Of a stretch of 64,000 bases of DNA, positions 52,301 to 60,411 are shown one piece after another (position 1 is the first letter of the stretch; the number at the start of each line of letters is the position of its first letter). Position numbers and translations under genes: made by a program. This DNA comes from Anaerocolumna cellulosilytica (GTDB lineage: Bacteria > Bacillota > Clostridia > Lachnospirales > Lachnospiraceae), in NCBI RefSeq assembly GCF_014218335.1, contig NZ_AP023367.1, positions 3,101,501 through 3,165,500 on the forward strand. Reading direction: 5' to 3'. A model generated the notes under the pieces. The model did not search any database and was not told where the DNA came from. It was given only the letters and a program-made list of their open reading frames with translations.

Positions 52301-52505
52301 CTCCCATCTGCGACCTTCTGGTCGCGTACGTTCAAGGGGTTGATAGCCTTTATTCAACCTTGCTCCCATCTGCGACCTTTTGACCGCGTACGTTCAAGGG
52401 GTTGATAGTTTTTTGCTCAACCTTGCTCCCATCTGCGACCTTTTGACCGCGTACGTTCAAGGGGTTGATAGTTTTTTGCTCAACCTTGCTCCCATCCGCA
52501 CTTTT
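52301..52505 (-). repeat. 63-bp tandem repeat (about 3.2 copies) before blaI
   Basis: Units at 52301-52362, 52363-52425 and 52426-52488 plus a partial at 52489-52505, period 62-63 bp. On the minus strand each unit has stem GGTTGA/TCAACC, linker CCCTTGAACGTAC, a second hairpin, then AGATGGGAG. In the gene-proximal copy the second hairpin is GCGACC-AGAA-GGTCGC; in the others GCGGTC-AAAA-GGTCGC keeps pairing through two G-U pairs. The last GGGAG serves as the blaI ribosome site. Conserved ORF-like translation across the repeat is spurious. Confidence 0.85.
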
Positions 52506-53028
52506 TATTGTATGAAGTGCATTACAATAATAAAAAATATCTATATGAAATTCAAATTAATGAATGTAAAAAAATATCTGCCTATCCATGACAACTCATC
52601 TATAGGTCTTAAAATCAAGCTTATATATCACTTGAAAACATAATATTCTACTACTGTAGAAAGGCAATGATTTTCTGGAGAAAAATAAACAAATTAATAA
52701 TGATTCGTAAACTTTTTGTTACAACTTTATCAAATTTATACCTGTTCTAATTTTTACCAGTCATATTTACAATTATGACTTTATAAGTTACGAAGTAATC
52801 TCTTTTATTCCTATATACCTAAAACGAGTAGCATTCAACAAATTCAGCTAACTCAATGATCTACTATTGTCGAATAATCTCCACTAACATTGATGGTTGT
52901 AAACTACCAAAGTAGATTACAACCATCAATTAATTCTACCCAAATAGAATTAAAATGTCAATGATTTTTCCAATTATAATATATTTTTATAAATATTGCT
53001 AAAAATAAAATTTTACACAAAAAAGAAA
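52506..53028. other. AT-rich intergenic region with two perfect hairpins
   Basis: About 520 nt without a convincing gene. At 52890-52929 a 13-bp perfect inverted repeat TTGATGGTTGTAA with inner CTAC/GTAG, directly followed at 52930-52953 by TTAATTCTA-CCCAAA-TAGAATTAA (9 bp). Neither has a clear U tract. Could mark a small RNA or the end of a lost mobile element. Confidence 0.45.
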
Positions 53029-53048
53029 GAGTCTGACTTGACAGACTC
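53029..53048 (-). terminator. Terminator of the DUF4143-type ATPase
   Basis: GAGTCTG/CAGACTC, 6-nt loop, followed on the minus strand by TTTCTTTTTTG, 12 nt after the stop codon. Confidence 0.85.
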
Positions 53049-53060
53049 AGGTATTGATAT

Positions 53061-54347
53061 TTATATACAAAATACTGCATATAATGGAACATATTTTACG
53101 TCATTATGATAATAAAAATTCTTTGTCGATACTTTAATAGCATACTCCACTTGCTTGCATTTATTTTTTATAATACTAATATTCTTTGAGCGAGTATACT
53201 CATTGGACCAGACTTCGATTGGTAGTATGTTAGAATCTTTACGAATAATAAAATCAATTCGAGCAGAAGAGGCTGACTCCCAATAACTCAATTCATAGCC
53301 GTTTGCTATAATGCTCTGGGCTATATAATTATCCAATATTCCTTTTCGAATCAGTTCTTGCTTATAATTCAGTTCTTTTTTAAATAATGTGTTGAGGATT
53401 CCTACATCCAACATATATAATTTAAAATTATGAAGTTCCAGGAAGTTCTTCTTATCATCCATATTCTGTAAAACGCCGTCCATAAGTAAAATATCTTCTG
53501 TCTTAGGTGATGCAATCCCATAGCCACTTCTCACCAGATTGTCAATAGCCTCTGCATACATTGTCTGCGTTGCTCCCCGACGAATCAATGTAAACTGGAA
53601 CTTTTTATTTTGCTTATATAACTGTGCCGGTATTGTTCCGATGATTTGGCGGACTTTTAATGCCTCAGCATCATCTTTTGATTGATTGTACGTTAAATAA
53701 GAATTTAACAATATAGAATGTTGATTGGGTACATTATATAAGCCTCCGGTGTTCATGTATTCATTTACCGCAAGGGGCATCCCCCCCACCATTAAATACA
53801 GTTCTAATAAGTTCATAAGTTCATTATGTACTATATCAGGTAATTTTTTATTGGTTTCAAAGTGCTCTGCAATAGCATCGATATACCATTTATCTCCAAT
53901 GGATGTTAAAAATTCTTCAAAATCCAGAGGATATAGACAAAGCTTATCAAAACTACAATTGGATATTTCTATAGAATGCAGATTATTACAAATACATAAC
54001 AAGTCACAATCCGGTAATACCTTGTGAAGCAATGTCAGGAAAGCATCTTTTTCCTGACAAAAATCAAAATCATCCAAAATAGCCAGTGTGGGGGATTCGT
54101 CTGATTCGCTAAAGTTAAATCTATCTTTAAGCTGCACATATGAATCACTCTCAGACTGGCTAAGTAGCTTATTATAAATTTCTGGCTCTGTTTCAAAATT
54201 GAAATATACTATATTATTATAAAAAGATTTACCAAAATCATATGCTAGATACGTTTTCCCTACACCCTTAGCTCCCGTAATAAACAAGGGGTTTTTATCC
54301 GTCTGTTCTTTCCACTTTAAAAGTTTACTTATCAGTTTCCTTTTCAA
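53061..54347 (-). CDS. AAA_14/DUF4143-type ATPase
   Basis: 428-residue P-loop ATPase. Walker A ITGAKGVGKTYLAYDF (about 19-34), Walker B LAILDDFDF (about 89-97), MVGGMPLAVNEYM (about 192), and a C-terminal nuclease-like DUF4143 segment (YWESASSARIDFIIRKDS and IEVWS, resembling the PD-(D/E)XK D...ExK pattern). Family members are widespread orphan ATPases of unknown role. TTG start at 54347 behind GGAGTAC. It lies 26 nt after rluD on the same strand, so could be read from the division cluster, but looks accessory. Confidence 0.82.
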   Translation of the reverse strand: MKRKLISKLLKWKEQTDKNPLFITGAKGVGKTYLAYDFGKSFYNNIVYFNFETEPEIYNKLLSQSESDSYVQLKDRFNFSESDESPTLAILDDFDFCQEKDAFLTLLHKVLPDCDLLCICNNLHSIEISNCSFDKLCLYPLDFEEFLTSIGDKWYIDAIAEHFETNKKLPDIVHNELMNLLELYLMVGGMPLAVNEYMNTGGLYNVPNQHSILLNSYLTYNQSKDDAEALKVRQIIGTIPAQLYKQNKKFQFTLIRRGATQTMYAEAIDNLVRSGYGIASPKTEDILLMDGVLQNMDDKKNFLELHNFKLYMLDVGILNTLFKKELNYKQELIRKGILDNYIAQSIIANGYELSYWESASSARIDFIIRKDSNILPIEVWSNEYTRSKNISIIKNKCKQVEYAIKVSTKNFYYHNDVKYVPLYAVFCI

Positions 54348-54373
54348 TATAGTACTCCTTCTGAACAGTTGAA

Positions 54374-55294
54374 TTACCTAAGCTTATTTAAAAGCTTCAC
54401 GAAATAATCTGGTAACGGTGCTTCAAATTCCATATATTGCTTAGTAGTCGGATGAATAAACCCTAGAACTCTGGCATGTAATGCCTGCCCCTCCAGATTA
54501 AAGTTTACTCTTCCTGACCCATAAACATCATCACCAAGCAAAGGATGGCCAATACTTGCCATGTGTACACGTATTTGATGAGTTCTTCCAGTCTGTAGAG
54601 AACATTCAATATGTGCATAACGGTTACTTAAGTTTTCAAGAAGTGTATAATTGGTAACTGCTGACTTTCCATTCTTATGATTAACAGCCATTTTCTTTCT
54701 ATCCGTAGGATGCCTTCCAATAGGAGCATCTACCGTTCCTGATTCCTCTTTAAAGGCTTGAAAAACGACAGCATTATATCTTCTGGTAATTGAATGTACT
54801 TTTAACTGCTCTGCTATAAATTGATGGGCCTTGTCATTTTTACAGGTAACTATAACTCCAGTGGTATTCATATCAATTCTATGAACAATACCAGGCCGCA
54901 GTACGCCATTAATACCAGATAAATCCTCTTTACAATGATAAAGTAAACCATTTACTAAAGTTCCTTTATAATGACCTGGTGCCGGATGGACAACCATTCC
55001 TTTGGGCTTATTGATAATAATGATATCTTCATCCTCATAAATAATAGCAAGAGGTATATCCTCAGCAGCTATATTCAAATCAGCTGGAGGCGGAAGTGTA
55101 ACAAGTATCTGGTCACCATCTGATACTTTATAATTTGCTTTAATTATTGTACTGTTGACTAATACTTTGCCTTCCTGAATTAATTTTTGCAGATAAGAAC
55201 GAGTAAGATCCTCCTGATTTTCTGCAAGAAATTTGTCAATGCGGATTCCGCTATCTTCCTTTTCAACTAAAAAATCTAAAACCTGATTATTCAT
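54374..55294 (-). CDS. rluD: RluD-type 23S rRNA pseudouridine synthase
   Basis: 306-residue RluA-family pseudouridine synthase: N-terminal S4 domain (RIDKFLAENQEDLTRSYLQKLI), catalytic loop HRIDMNTTGVIV (about 138-149) with the Asp, and RTHQIRVHMASIGHPLLGD (about 233-251). The catalytic motif differs slightly from the usual HRLDKDTSG. Overlaps lspA by 8 nt; the lspA-rluD pair is standard in Firmicutes. Confidence 0.94.
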   Translation of the reverse strand: MNNQVLDFLVEKEDSGIRIDKFLAENQEDLTRSYLQKLIQEGKVLVNSTIIKANYKVSDGDQILVTLPPPADLNIAAEDIPLAIIYEDEDIIIINKPKGMVVHPAPGHYKGTLVNGLLYHCKEDLSGINGVLRPGIVHRIDMNTTGVIVTCKNDKAHQFIAEQLKVHSITRRYNAVVFQAFKEESGTVDAPIGRHPTDRKKMAVNHKNGKSAVTNYTLLENLSNRYAHIECSLQTGRTHQIRVHMASIGHPLLGDDVYGSGRVNFNLEGQALHARVLGFIHPTTKQYMEFEAPLPDYFVKLLNKLR

Positions 55295-55790
55295 GCCCCT
55301 CTTCTTTCTTTTTGCTTAAAAAATCAAAATCCTCGTCCTTATAATAGAATATGCTTAAAATAATTAGAAGAGCAGCCGAACAGGTAATATACATATCAGC
55401 CACATTAAAAATCGGGAAATCAATTAATTCAAAGTATATGAAGTCAACCACGAAATTACGTAGAATCCTATCTATAAAATTGCCAATTGCCCCTGCTCCA
55501 ATAAATATAAGAACTATTCTTAAAGCATCATACTGTTTCTTTGCAGGTATTTTTAGATAGAAAAATACCATTCCCGCCATGATAACTAAAGTAAGTACCA
55601 CTAAAAACCCAATCTTACCACTCATGATTCCCCATACTGCCCCATCATTTTCATGGTATCTCAGTTGAAGTACTCCTGATATAATCTGAAACGGATCTTT
55701 TCCTTTTAACTTAGTCACAACCAGATATTTTGTAAGCTGGTCAAACCCCAATAACAAGAAAATATAAAACAAATGCCTTAGCTTTTTCAT
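55287..55790 (-). CDS. lspA: Lipoprotein signal peptidase
   Basis: 167-residue polytopic aspartic protease that removes lipoprotein signal peptides. Four TM segments, catalytic aspartates in IGNFIDRI (about 108) and FNVADMYI (about 132), and the HENDGAVWG loop near 50. It would process the lipoproteins at 13.5-15.2 and 62.8-63.8 kb. Charged C-terminal tail overlaps rluD. Confidence 0.95.
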   Translation of the reverse strand: MKKLRHLFYIFLLLGFDQLTKYLVVTKLKGKDPFQIISGVLQLRYHENDGAVWGIMSGKIGFLVVLTLVIMAGMVFFYLKIPAKKQYDALRIVLIFIGAGAIGNFIDRILRNFVVDFIYFELIDFPIFNVADMYITCSAALLIILSIFYYKDEDFDFLSKKKEEGHE

Positions 55791-55951
55791 TCAAACACCA
55801 TATAACATGCCACTACATTAACATGTTATTTCCACTTAGAGCTTTTCTATAATAACTCAAAACGGATTCCTTTCTCTTCATTTTTTTACATGTAATACCA
55901 GGCAACTGCATATCAAAATACCCGTCATATGAAGCTATTTATTTTTATTTA

Positions 55952-57049
55952 TTAAAATGAGTCTTCAAGTATATACTGTATGGACTCAAGAATTTCTGTC
56001 TGTGTAACATCCATATCGATGTATGCCTCGCCAATGCATCTTAATAAAACAAACTTAATTTTATTGCCTTCCATCTTTTTATCGTGGGTAGTTACTCTGT
56101 ATATTTCATTAGGATTCAATCCTCTAACGGATATTGGTAATTCAAACGCTTTTATTACCACTTTAATATCTTCTAATTCTTCAAGGGTAATCCATTTCTT
56201 TTTATAAGATAAATAACTTGCTGCAACCATTCCAACTGCAACACATTCCCCATGTAAAAGTTTGAAGTCCATAAGCTTTTCAATGGCATGTCCTATCGTA
56301 TGTCCAAAATTTAACAAGGCCCTTTCCCCTTGTTCTTTCGGGTCTTTTTCGACTACTTCCTGTTTTATTCTACAGCTCTTATAAACCAATTCTCTTAGAC
56401 TATCCGGTTCACGGTTTTTAATACTGTCTATATTTTTCTTTAACCAAGAGTAATAACTGCGATCCTTTATTAATCCATACTTAATTATTTCACCAAGACC
56501 AGAATAGTACTGAACATCACTTAATGAATACAAAGTACTTAGATTCATATAAACAGCCGCAGGTTGATGGAAAGCCCCTATCATATTCTTATAATCTTGA
56601 AAGTCAACTCCCGTTTTACCACCTATACTGCTGTCTACCATAGCTAACAGGGACGTTGGTAACTGAATGAATTGTATTCCTCTAAGGTAAGTGGCAGCCG
56701 CATAACCAGTAAGATCTCCTACCACACCACCACCTAAGGCAACCAGTAAGTCTTTTCGGTCAAAATTAGATTGTATTAATCTATTGTAAAGTTCCTGAAC
56801 TGTTCCTAAATTCTTGCTGTTTTCTCCAGCTGGAAAGGTAAAGGTCTCCACTACTTTTGCATAGTCTTTTAAAAGTTCTATTAATTCATTTAGGTAATGT
56901 CTGCTGAGATTAGAATCTGTAACAATACAGACTTTTTTCCTAGAAGTTCCTAGTTTATTTAATTCCCTGCATAACATATTATAATTATATTCCAGCGTTA
57001 TGTCATATATGGGCTTGTCTTCATAATTCACTGTGATTATATTGTTCAT
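55952..57049 (-). CDS. aroB: 3-dehydroquinate synthase
   Basis: 365-residue shikimate-pathway enzyme forming dehydroquinate from DAHP with NAD+ and a metal. LVALGGGVVGDLTGYAAATYLRG (about 102-124), LPTSLLAMVDSSIGGKTGVD (about 132-151), metal-ligand Glu in GLGEIIKYG and His in LNFGHTIGHAIE and LLHGECVAVGM. Lies 10 nt after the divIVA stop; no other aro gene is nearby, so its place in the division cluster is incidental or lineage-specific. Confidence 0.95.
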   Translation of the reverse strand: MNNIITVNYEDKPIYDITLEYNYNMLCRELNKLGTSRKKVCIVTDSNLSRHYLNELIELLKDYAKVVETFTFPAGENSKNLGTVQELYNRLIQSNFDRKDLLVALGGGVVGDLTGYAAATYLRGIQFIQLPTSLLAMVDSSIGGKTGVDFQDYKNMIGAFHQPAAVYMNLSTLYSLSDVQYYSGLGEIIKYGLIKDRSYYSWLKKNIDSIKNREPDSLRELVYKSCRIKQEVVEKDPKEQGERALLNFGHTIGHAIEKLMDFKLLHGECVAVGMVAASYLSYKKKWITLEELEDIKVVIKAFELPISVRGLNPNEIYRVTTHDKKMEGNKIKFVLLRCIGEAYIDMDVTQTEILESIQYILEDSF

Positions 57050-57058
57050 AAGCTTCTC

Positions 57059-57706
57059 CTACTCGTCTTCACCAAGATTATAAAATTCCAAATCATCCTG
57101 ATTAGAACCCCTGCTGGTATCTGTCTGCTGCACCGTCTCTCCTGTATAGTGAATGCGATTTGCTTTTATTTCTGGCTGAATGCCTGCCGCCGCTTCTTCT
57201 CTAAAATTGATAGCCCCTTGTTCACTTGTTTTCTCAAGAAATGTATCCAGATTGGCAATATGTATTTTAAAACTGTCACTTTCTAAAAGTTCACATTGAG
57301 CTGATGCCAAGTGTTTAAATTGGGCTTTATAGGCTTCATACTGTCTGATTAACTGTATTGTTTGCTGTTGCAGTCTTTCATACTCACTTGAGGCTTCTGC
57401 CACAATCATCTGGGCTTTTACTCTTGCTTCTTCCTTAATGGCCGTAGCTTGCAGATTCGCTGCATTTTTAGTTTCTTCTGCGGTCTGTTCTGCCAATACT
57501 AACGCCTTTTGTAACGTCTTCTCAATGGTTTTATAATAATTAATCCCCTCATTTAATACGCTGATTTTATCATTTAACTCCATATTTTCTTTGTATATTG
57601 CTTCATATCCAATCAAAAGTTCGTTTAAAAAATTATCAACATCTTTTTTATCATAACCGATCCCGGTTTTAAAGGTTTTGCTTTGTAATTCAATGGGTGT
57701 AATCAT
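57059..57706 (-). CDS. divIVA: DivIVA-family cell division/polarity protein
   Basis: 215 residues. N-terminal membrane-binding DivIVA motif MITPIELQSKTFKTGIGYDKKDVDNFLNEL, then a long coiled coil (about 35-145, rich in A, E, K, Q), and a polar C-terminal tail. Recruits division or pole-determinant proteins to curved membrane. GGAGGAA site before the ATG. Order ylmH-divIVA matches the classical dcw-downstream cluster. Confidence 0.93.
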   Translation of the reverse strand: MITPIELQSKTFKTGIGYDKKDVDNFLNELLIGYEAIYKENMELNDKISVLNEGINYYKTIEKTLQKALVLAEQTAEETKNAANLQATAIKEEARVKAQMIVAEASSEYERLQQQTIQLIRQYEAYKAQFKHLASAQCELLESDSFKIHIANLDTFLEKTSEQGAINFREEAAAGIQPEIKANRIHYTGETVQQTDTSRGSNQDDLEFYNLGEDE

Positions 57707-57717
57707 TTAATTTCCTC

Positions 57718-58479
57718 CTAAATGTATTTTAATATCGAAACGAATAGACGCCCTTTTTTTGTTTGATTTTCCATCCCTTTAAAAATAAATTTACCCAATC
57801 CCCTGACAGAAACTGTCTCCTCTTCCTTTAATTGATAACTATTAGATTCCACTAATCTACCGTCTACAAAAACCTTGCCCCCGGATATAAGACCTAAGAT
57901 ACTGTTTCTTGAGGTATGAAAGGCCAAAGCTATTACGGCATCTAATCTGATGGAGGATACACTTCCTCTAATTTCTTTAAAATCAGGCTGAATTTCAGGT
58001 AACTCTTCCGTAAGAATCTCACATCTGATACTGGTATGCCTTATCTTTGTCAAATTATCAACAATAAATTCACTAATAGAAGCCTTGCAAAATACAAAGC
58101 CTTCTTTTTCTTTAACCAGTATATCTCCCAAAAGACTTCGTTCAATACCAAGATTCATAAGTGCACCAAGAAAATCCCTATGGTTTAAATCATCACTAAA
58201 CTTTTTATTTAACGGGAGCATCCTGATGCAGGTAATATAATCTGAAAAAGCTTTTACGTCAGTATCTGCGTAAAAGCATAGTACTTTCCTTTCAGCGCCG
58301 TTATAGCCGCCAAAAAGATAATAATTCACTTTTGGTAATTCATGTCTTAAAGAATAGAATATGCTGATTTCATTGAGATTTAAGAAGTCAGAATAGGTCT
58401 GATACCCTCTATTGTCTGCCGTTCTGGCAAGTTCTATAAAGCGTTTCCGCAATATCTGCTCCTCTTTATCTTTGTCCAT
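57718..58479 (-). CDS. ylmH: YlmH-family S4 RNA-binding protein
   Basis: 253 residues; N-terminal helical/YlmH domain with YFGGYNGAERKVLCF near 60-75 and MNLGIERSLLGDI near 110-122, and a C-terminal S4 domain (SSIRLDAVIALAFHTSRNSILGLISGGKVFVDG). Homologues act in ribosome-associated rescue of stalled peptidyl-tRNA and in division clusters. Sits between yggT and divIVA. Confidence 0.92.
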   Translation of the reverse strand: MDKDKEEQILRKRFIELARTADNRGYQTYSDFLNLNEISIFYSLRHELPKVNYYLFGGYNGAERKVLCFYADTDVKAFSDYITCIRMLPLNKKFSDDLNHRDFLGALMNLGIERSLLGDILVKEKEGFVFCKASISEFIVDNLTKIRHTSIRCEILTEELPEIQPDFKEIRGSVSSIRLDAVIALAFHTSRNSILGLISGGKVFVDGRLVESNSYQLKEEETVSVRGLGKFIFKGMENQTKKGRLFVSILKYI

Positions 58480-58618
58480 ATTAAAACCCTTTATATCTCA
58501 GTACATCCTGTGATACAGCCGCAGAAACCCAGGTTAAAAGAATCCAATGCGGCATTCCTTTATTATATTTTCTTTCAACCAGTCAGACATAAAGCCAGTC
58601 TCTTATCATTAGCCTCAG

Positions 58619-58879
58619 TTATTTCAATGTATAGAAAAAATCCTGTAAAAAAAGTATAACAACAAAGCCAATAAGCGGTGCTAAATCAGCTGTTGGGTTA
58701 TTAAATATTGAATGTCTTAACAAATGCCTGATGGGTCCCAATAATGGTTCTGTTAATGTTCCTAAAAAATCACGGAATCCTTTGTGAAATTGCATCCAGG
58801 AGGTCAATACATATAAAAACAAAATGATTTCAAGTATTACAAAAAAAACATAAAACACATTATATATTAAACTAAGCAT
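58619..58879 (-). CDS. YggT/YlmG family membrane protein
   Basis: 86 residues, two hydrophobic segments (about 5-28 and 66-83) flanking the family stretch LTEPLLGPIRHLLR. Starts 4 nt after the sepF stop. YggT proteins influence membrane or division-site organisation; exact role not known. Confidence 0.9.
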   Translation of the reverse strand: MLSLIYNVFYVFFVILEIILFLYVLTSWMQFHKGFRDFLGTLTEPLLGPIRHLLRHSIFNNPTADLAPLIGFVVILFLQDFFYTLK

Positions 58880-58883
58880 TTAC

Positions 58884-59453
58884 TTAAAATTCCTTATTTA
58901 GTGTAGGCACTTCAAAGCCGTCATTTTGTATCAAATCCATATAATCACCAGAAATGTCAACTGTATCTGGAGATATAATAAATATATAACTTGAAATCTG
59001 ATGAAGCCTGCCATTCATGGCATAAACCGCCCCTGAAATAAAATCCATTATTCTTTGCGCTAAATCTACATCAAAACCTTCCAGGTTGATAACAGCTGCA
59101 CGTCCTGATAAAAGCATATCACAAATGTCTTGAGAATCTTCAAAAGTAGTAGGTTTCATAATACAGACTTCAAACCCCTTAGGTGTTGTACGGATTGGTA
59201 CAACTTTATTGGTTGTTGTTCTATCCATTCTGGTCACCTTATCTTTCTTGACTTCATTTAATACATTATTCAGAATCGGGGACGTATCCTCTTTCTCAAA
59301 TGTTGTACTATATTGTTGTCTAGATGATGCCTTACGTTCCATCTTCTCAGCACGTTTTAATTCTTTTTCTTCTATTTCGTTGACATAATCATCATAATCG
59401 TCATCTTCTGTTAGTTTTAATGAGTCTAGTATGTTCTTAAAAATATTTGCCAT
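58884..59453 (-). CDS. sepF: SepF cell division protein
   Basis: 189-residue FtsZ-membrane tether. N-terminal amphipathic helix MANIFKNILDSLKL, acidic linker (about 15-90), and the C-terminal SepF domain (about 95-185) with MKPTTFEDSQDICDMLLSGRAAVINLEG and FISGAVYAMNGRLHQISSYIFIISPDTVDI. Companion of the upstream yggS and downstream yggT. Confidence 0.95.
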   Translation of the reverse strand: MANIFKNILDSLKLTEDDDYDDYVNEIEEKELKRAEKMERKASSRQQYSTTFEKEDTSPILNNVLNEVKKDKVTRMDRTTTNKVVPIRTTPKGFEVCIMKPTTFEDSQDICDMLLSGRAAVINLEGFDVDLAQRIMDFISGAVYAMNGRLHQISSYIFIISPDTVDISGDYMDLIQNDGFEVPTLNKEF

Positions 59454-59555
59454 ATGTCAAATCTCCTATCCAAAATCGTTATAAAGAAAAATCACCCTTG
59501 GTATAAAAAATACTTTAAGAACTATTTTCTTCACACAAGCGGGAATATGTAGTGC

Positions 59556-59580
59556 TGTATAGGTCCCGCTTACCTATACA
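59556..59580. other. Perfect hairpin between yggS and sepF
   Basis: TGTATAGGT and ACCTATACA arms (9 bp) with a 7-nt loop in the 208-nt yggS-sepF gap. No U tract on the gene strand. Possible RNA processing or pausing element. Confidence 0.4.
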
Positions 59581-59661
59581 AAAAATGCTAAGAACAAATA
59601 AGGCCAGCTCTTTTATCTCAAAGGTATTTTCTTATAATACAATTTATGTTATGAACTTAAA

Positions 59662-60354
59662 TTATATCGTATAATTTCTTTCACCAAAAATGCCTGTACC
59701 AACTCGAACCATAGTCGCACCTTCTTCTATAGCAACTTCATAATCTCCAGTCATTCCCATAGAAAGCACATCCATACTAACATTATCAATGTTTTTTAAT
59801 TTTATGTCAATATTTAATTGTCGCAAATTTCTAAAATGCTCACGGTTTTTCTCAGGATTCTCTACAAAAGGTGCTATGGTCATCAGTCCTTTGACACGAA
59901 TATTCTTAAACTTGGAAATTTCGAGCAAGAAGGGATATACATCTTCTGCAAAAATCCCGTATTTTGAATCTTCTTTTGCTATGTTTACCTCTATTAATAT
60001 ATCACATATAACATTTCGCTTAGCAGCTTCCTTATCAATTGCCTCTGCAAGGCGCACTGAATCAACAGAATGAATTAATTTCACCTTATCCACAATATAT
60101 TTCACTTTATTTGTCTGTAGATGTCCGATTAAATGCCAGTTTAAGTCTTTGGGAAGCACTCTATACTTTTCAGTTAACTCCTGCACCTTATTTTCACCAA
60201 ACTCAATTACGCCCTCTTCCAAAACCTCTTCAATGCAGGAAACAGGGTTCGTTTTACTTACAGCAATCAATGTAACTTCTTTCCGATTACGCCCGGCTCT
60301 GATGCATGCTGCTTGTATATTCTCTTGAACTTTTGTCAAATTTTCTTTTATCAA
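59662..60354 (-). CDS. yggS: YggS-family PLP homeostasis protein
   Basis: 230 residues, single-domain alanine-racemase-like barrel binding PLP. LIAVSKTNPV with PLP lysine (about 29-38), FGENKVQEL (about 52-60), WHLIGHLQTNKVKYI (about 72-86), GLMTIAP and SMGMTGDYEVAIEEGATMVRVGTGIFGER at the end. TTG start at 60354 with GGAG site. Commonly precedes sepF in Firmicutes. Confidence 0.94.
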   Translation of the reverse strand: MIKENLTKVQENIQAACIRAGRNRKEVTLIAVSKTNPVSCIEEVLEEGVIEFGENKVQELTEKYRVLPKDLNWHLIGHLQTNKVKYIVDKVKLIHSVDSVRLAEAIDKEAAKRNVICDILIEVNIAKEDSKYGIFAEDVYPFLLEISKFKNIRVKGLMTIAPFVENPEKNREHFRNLRQLNIDIKLKNIDNVSMDVLSMGMTGDYEVAIEEGATMVRVGTGIFGERNYTI

Positions 60355-60411
60355 AGAAGTAGCTCCTTTCGATTTAAGTTTATGTTAATCAATTGCCTAT
60401 TCGGTTAGGTA

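Noticed and set aside
52380..52643. Plus-strand ORF with repeated TAYVQGVDSFLLNLAPI
   Set aside because: It is the in-frame translation of the 63-bp tandem repeat on the strand opposite blaI, with no ribosome site; the repeat is better explained as RNA structure.
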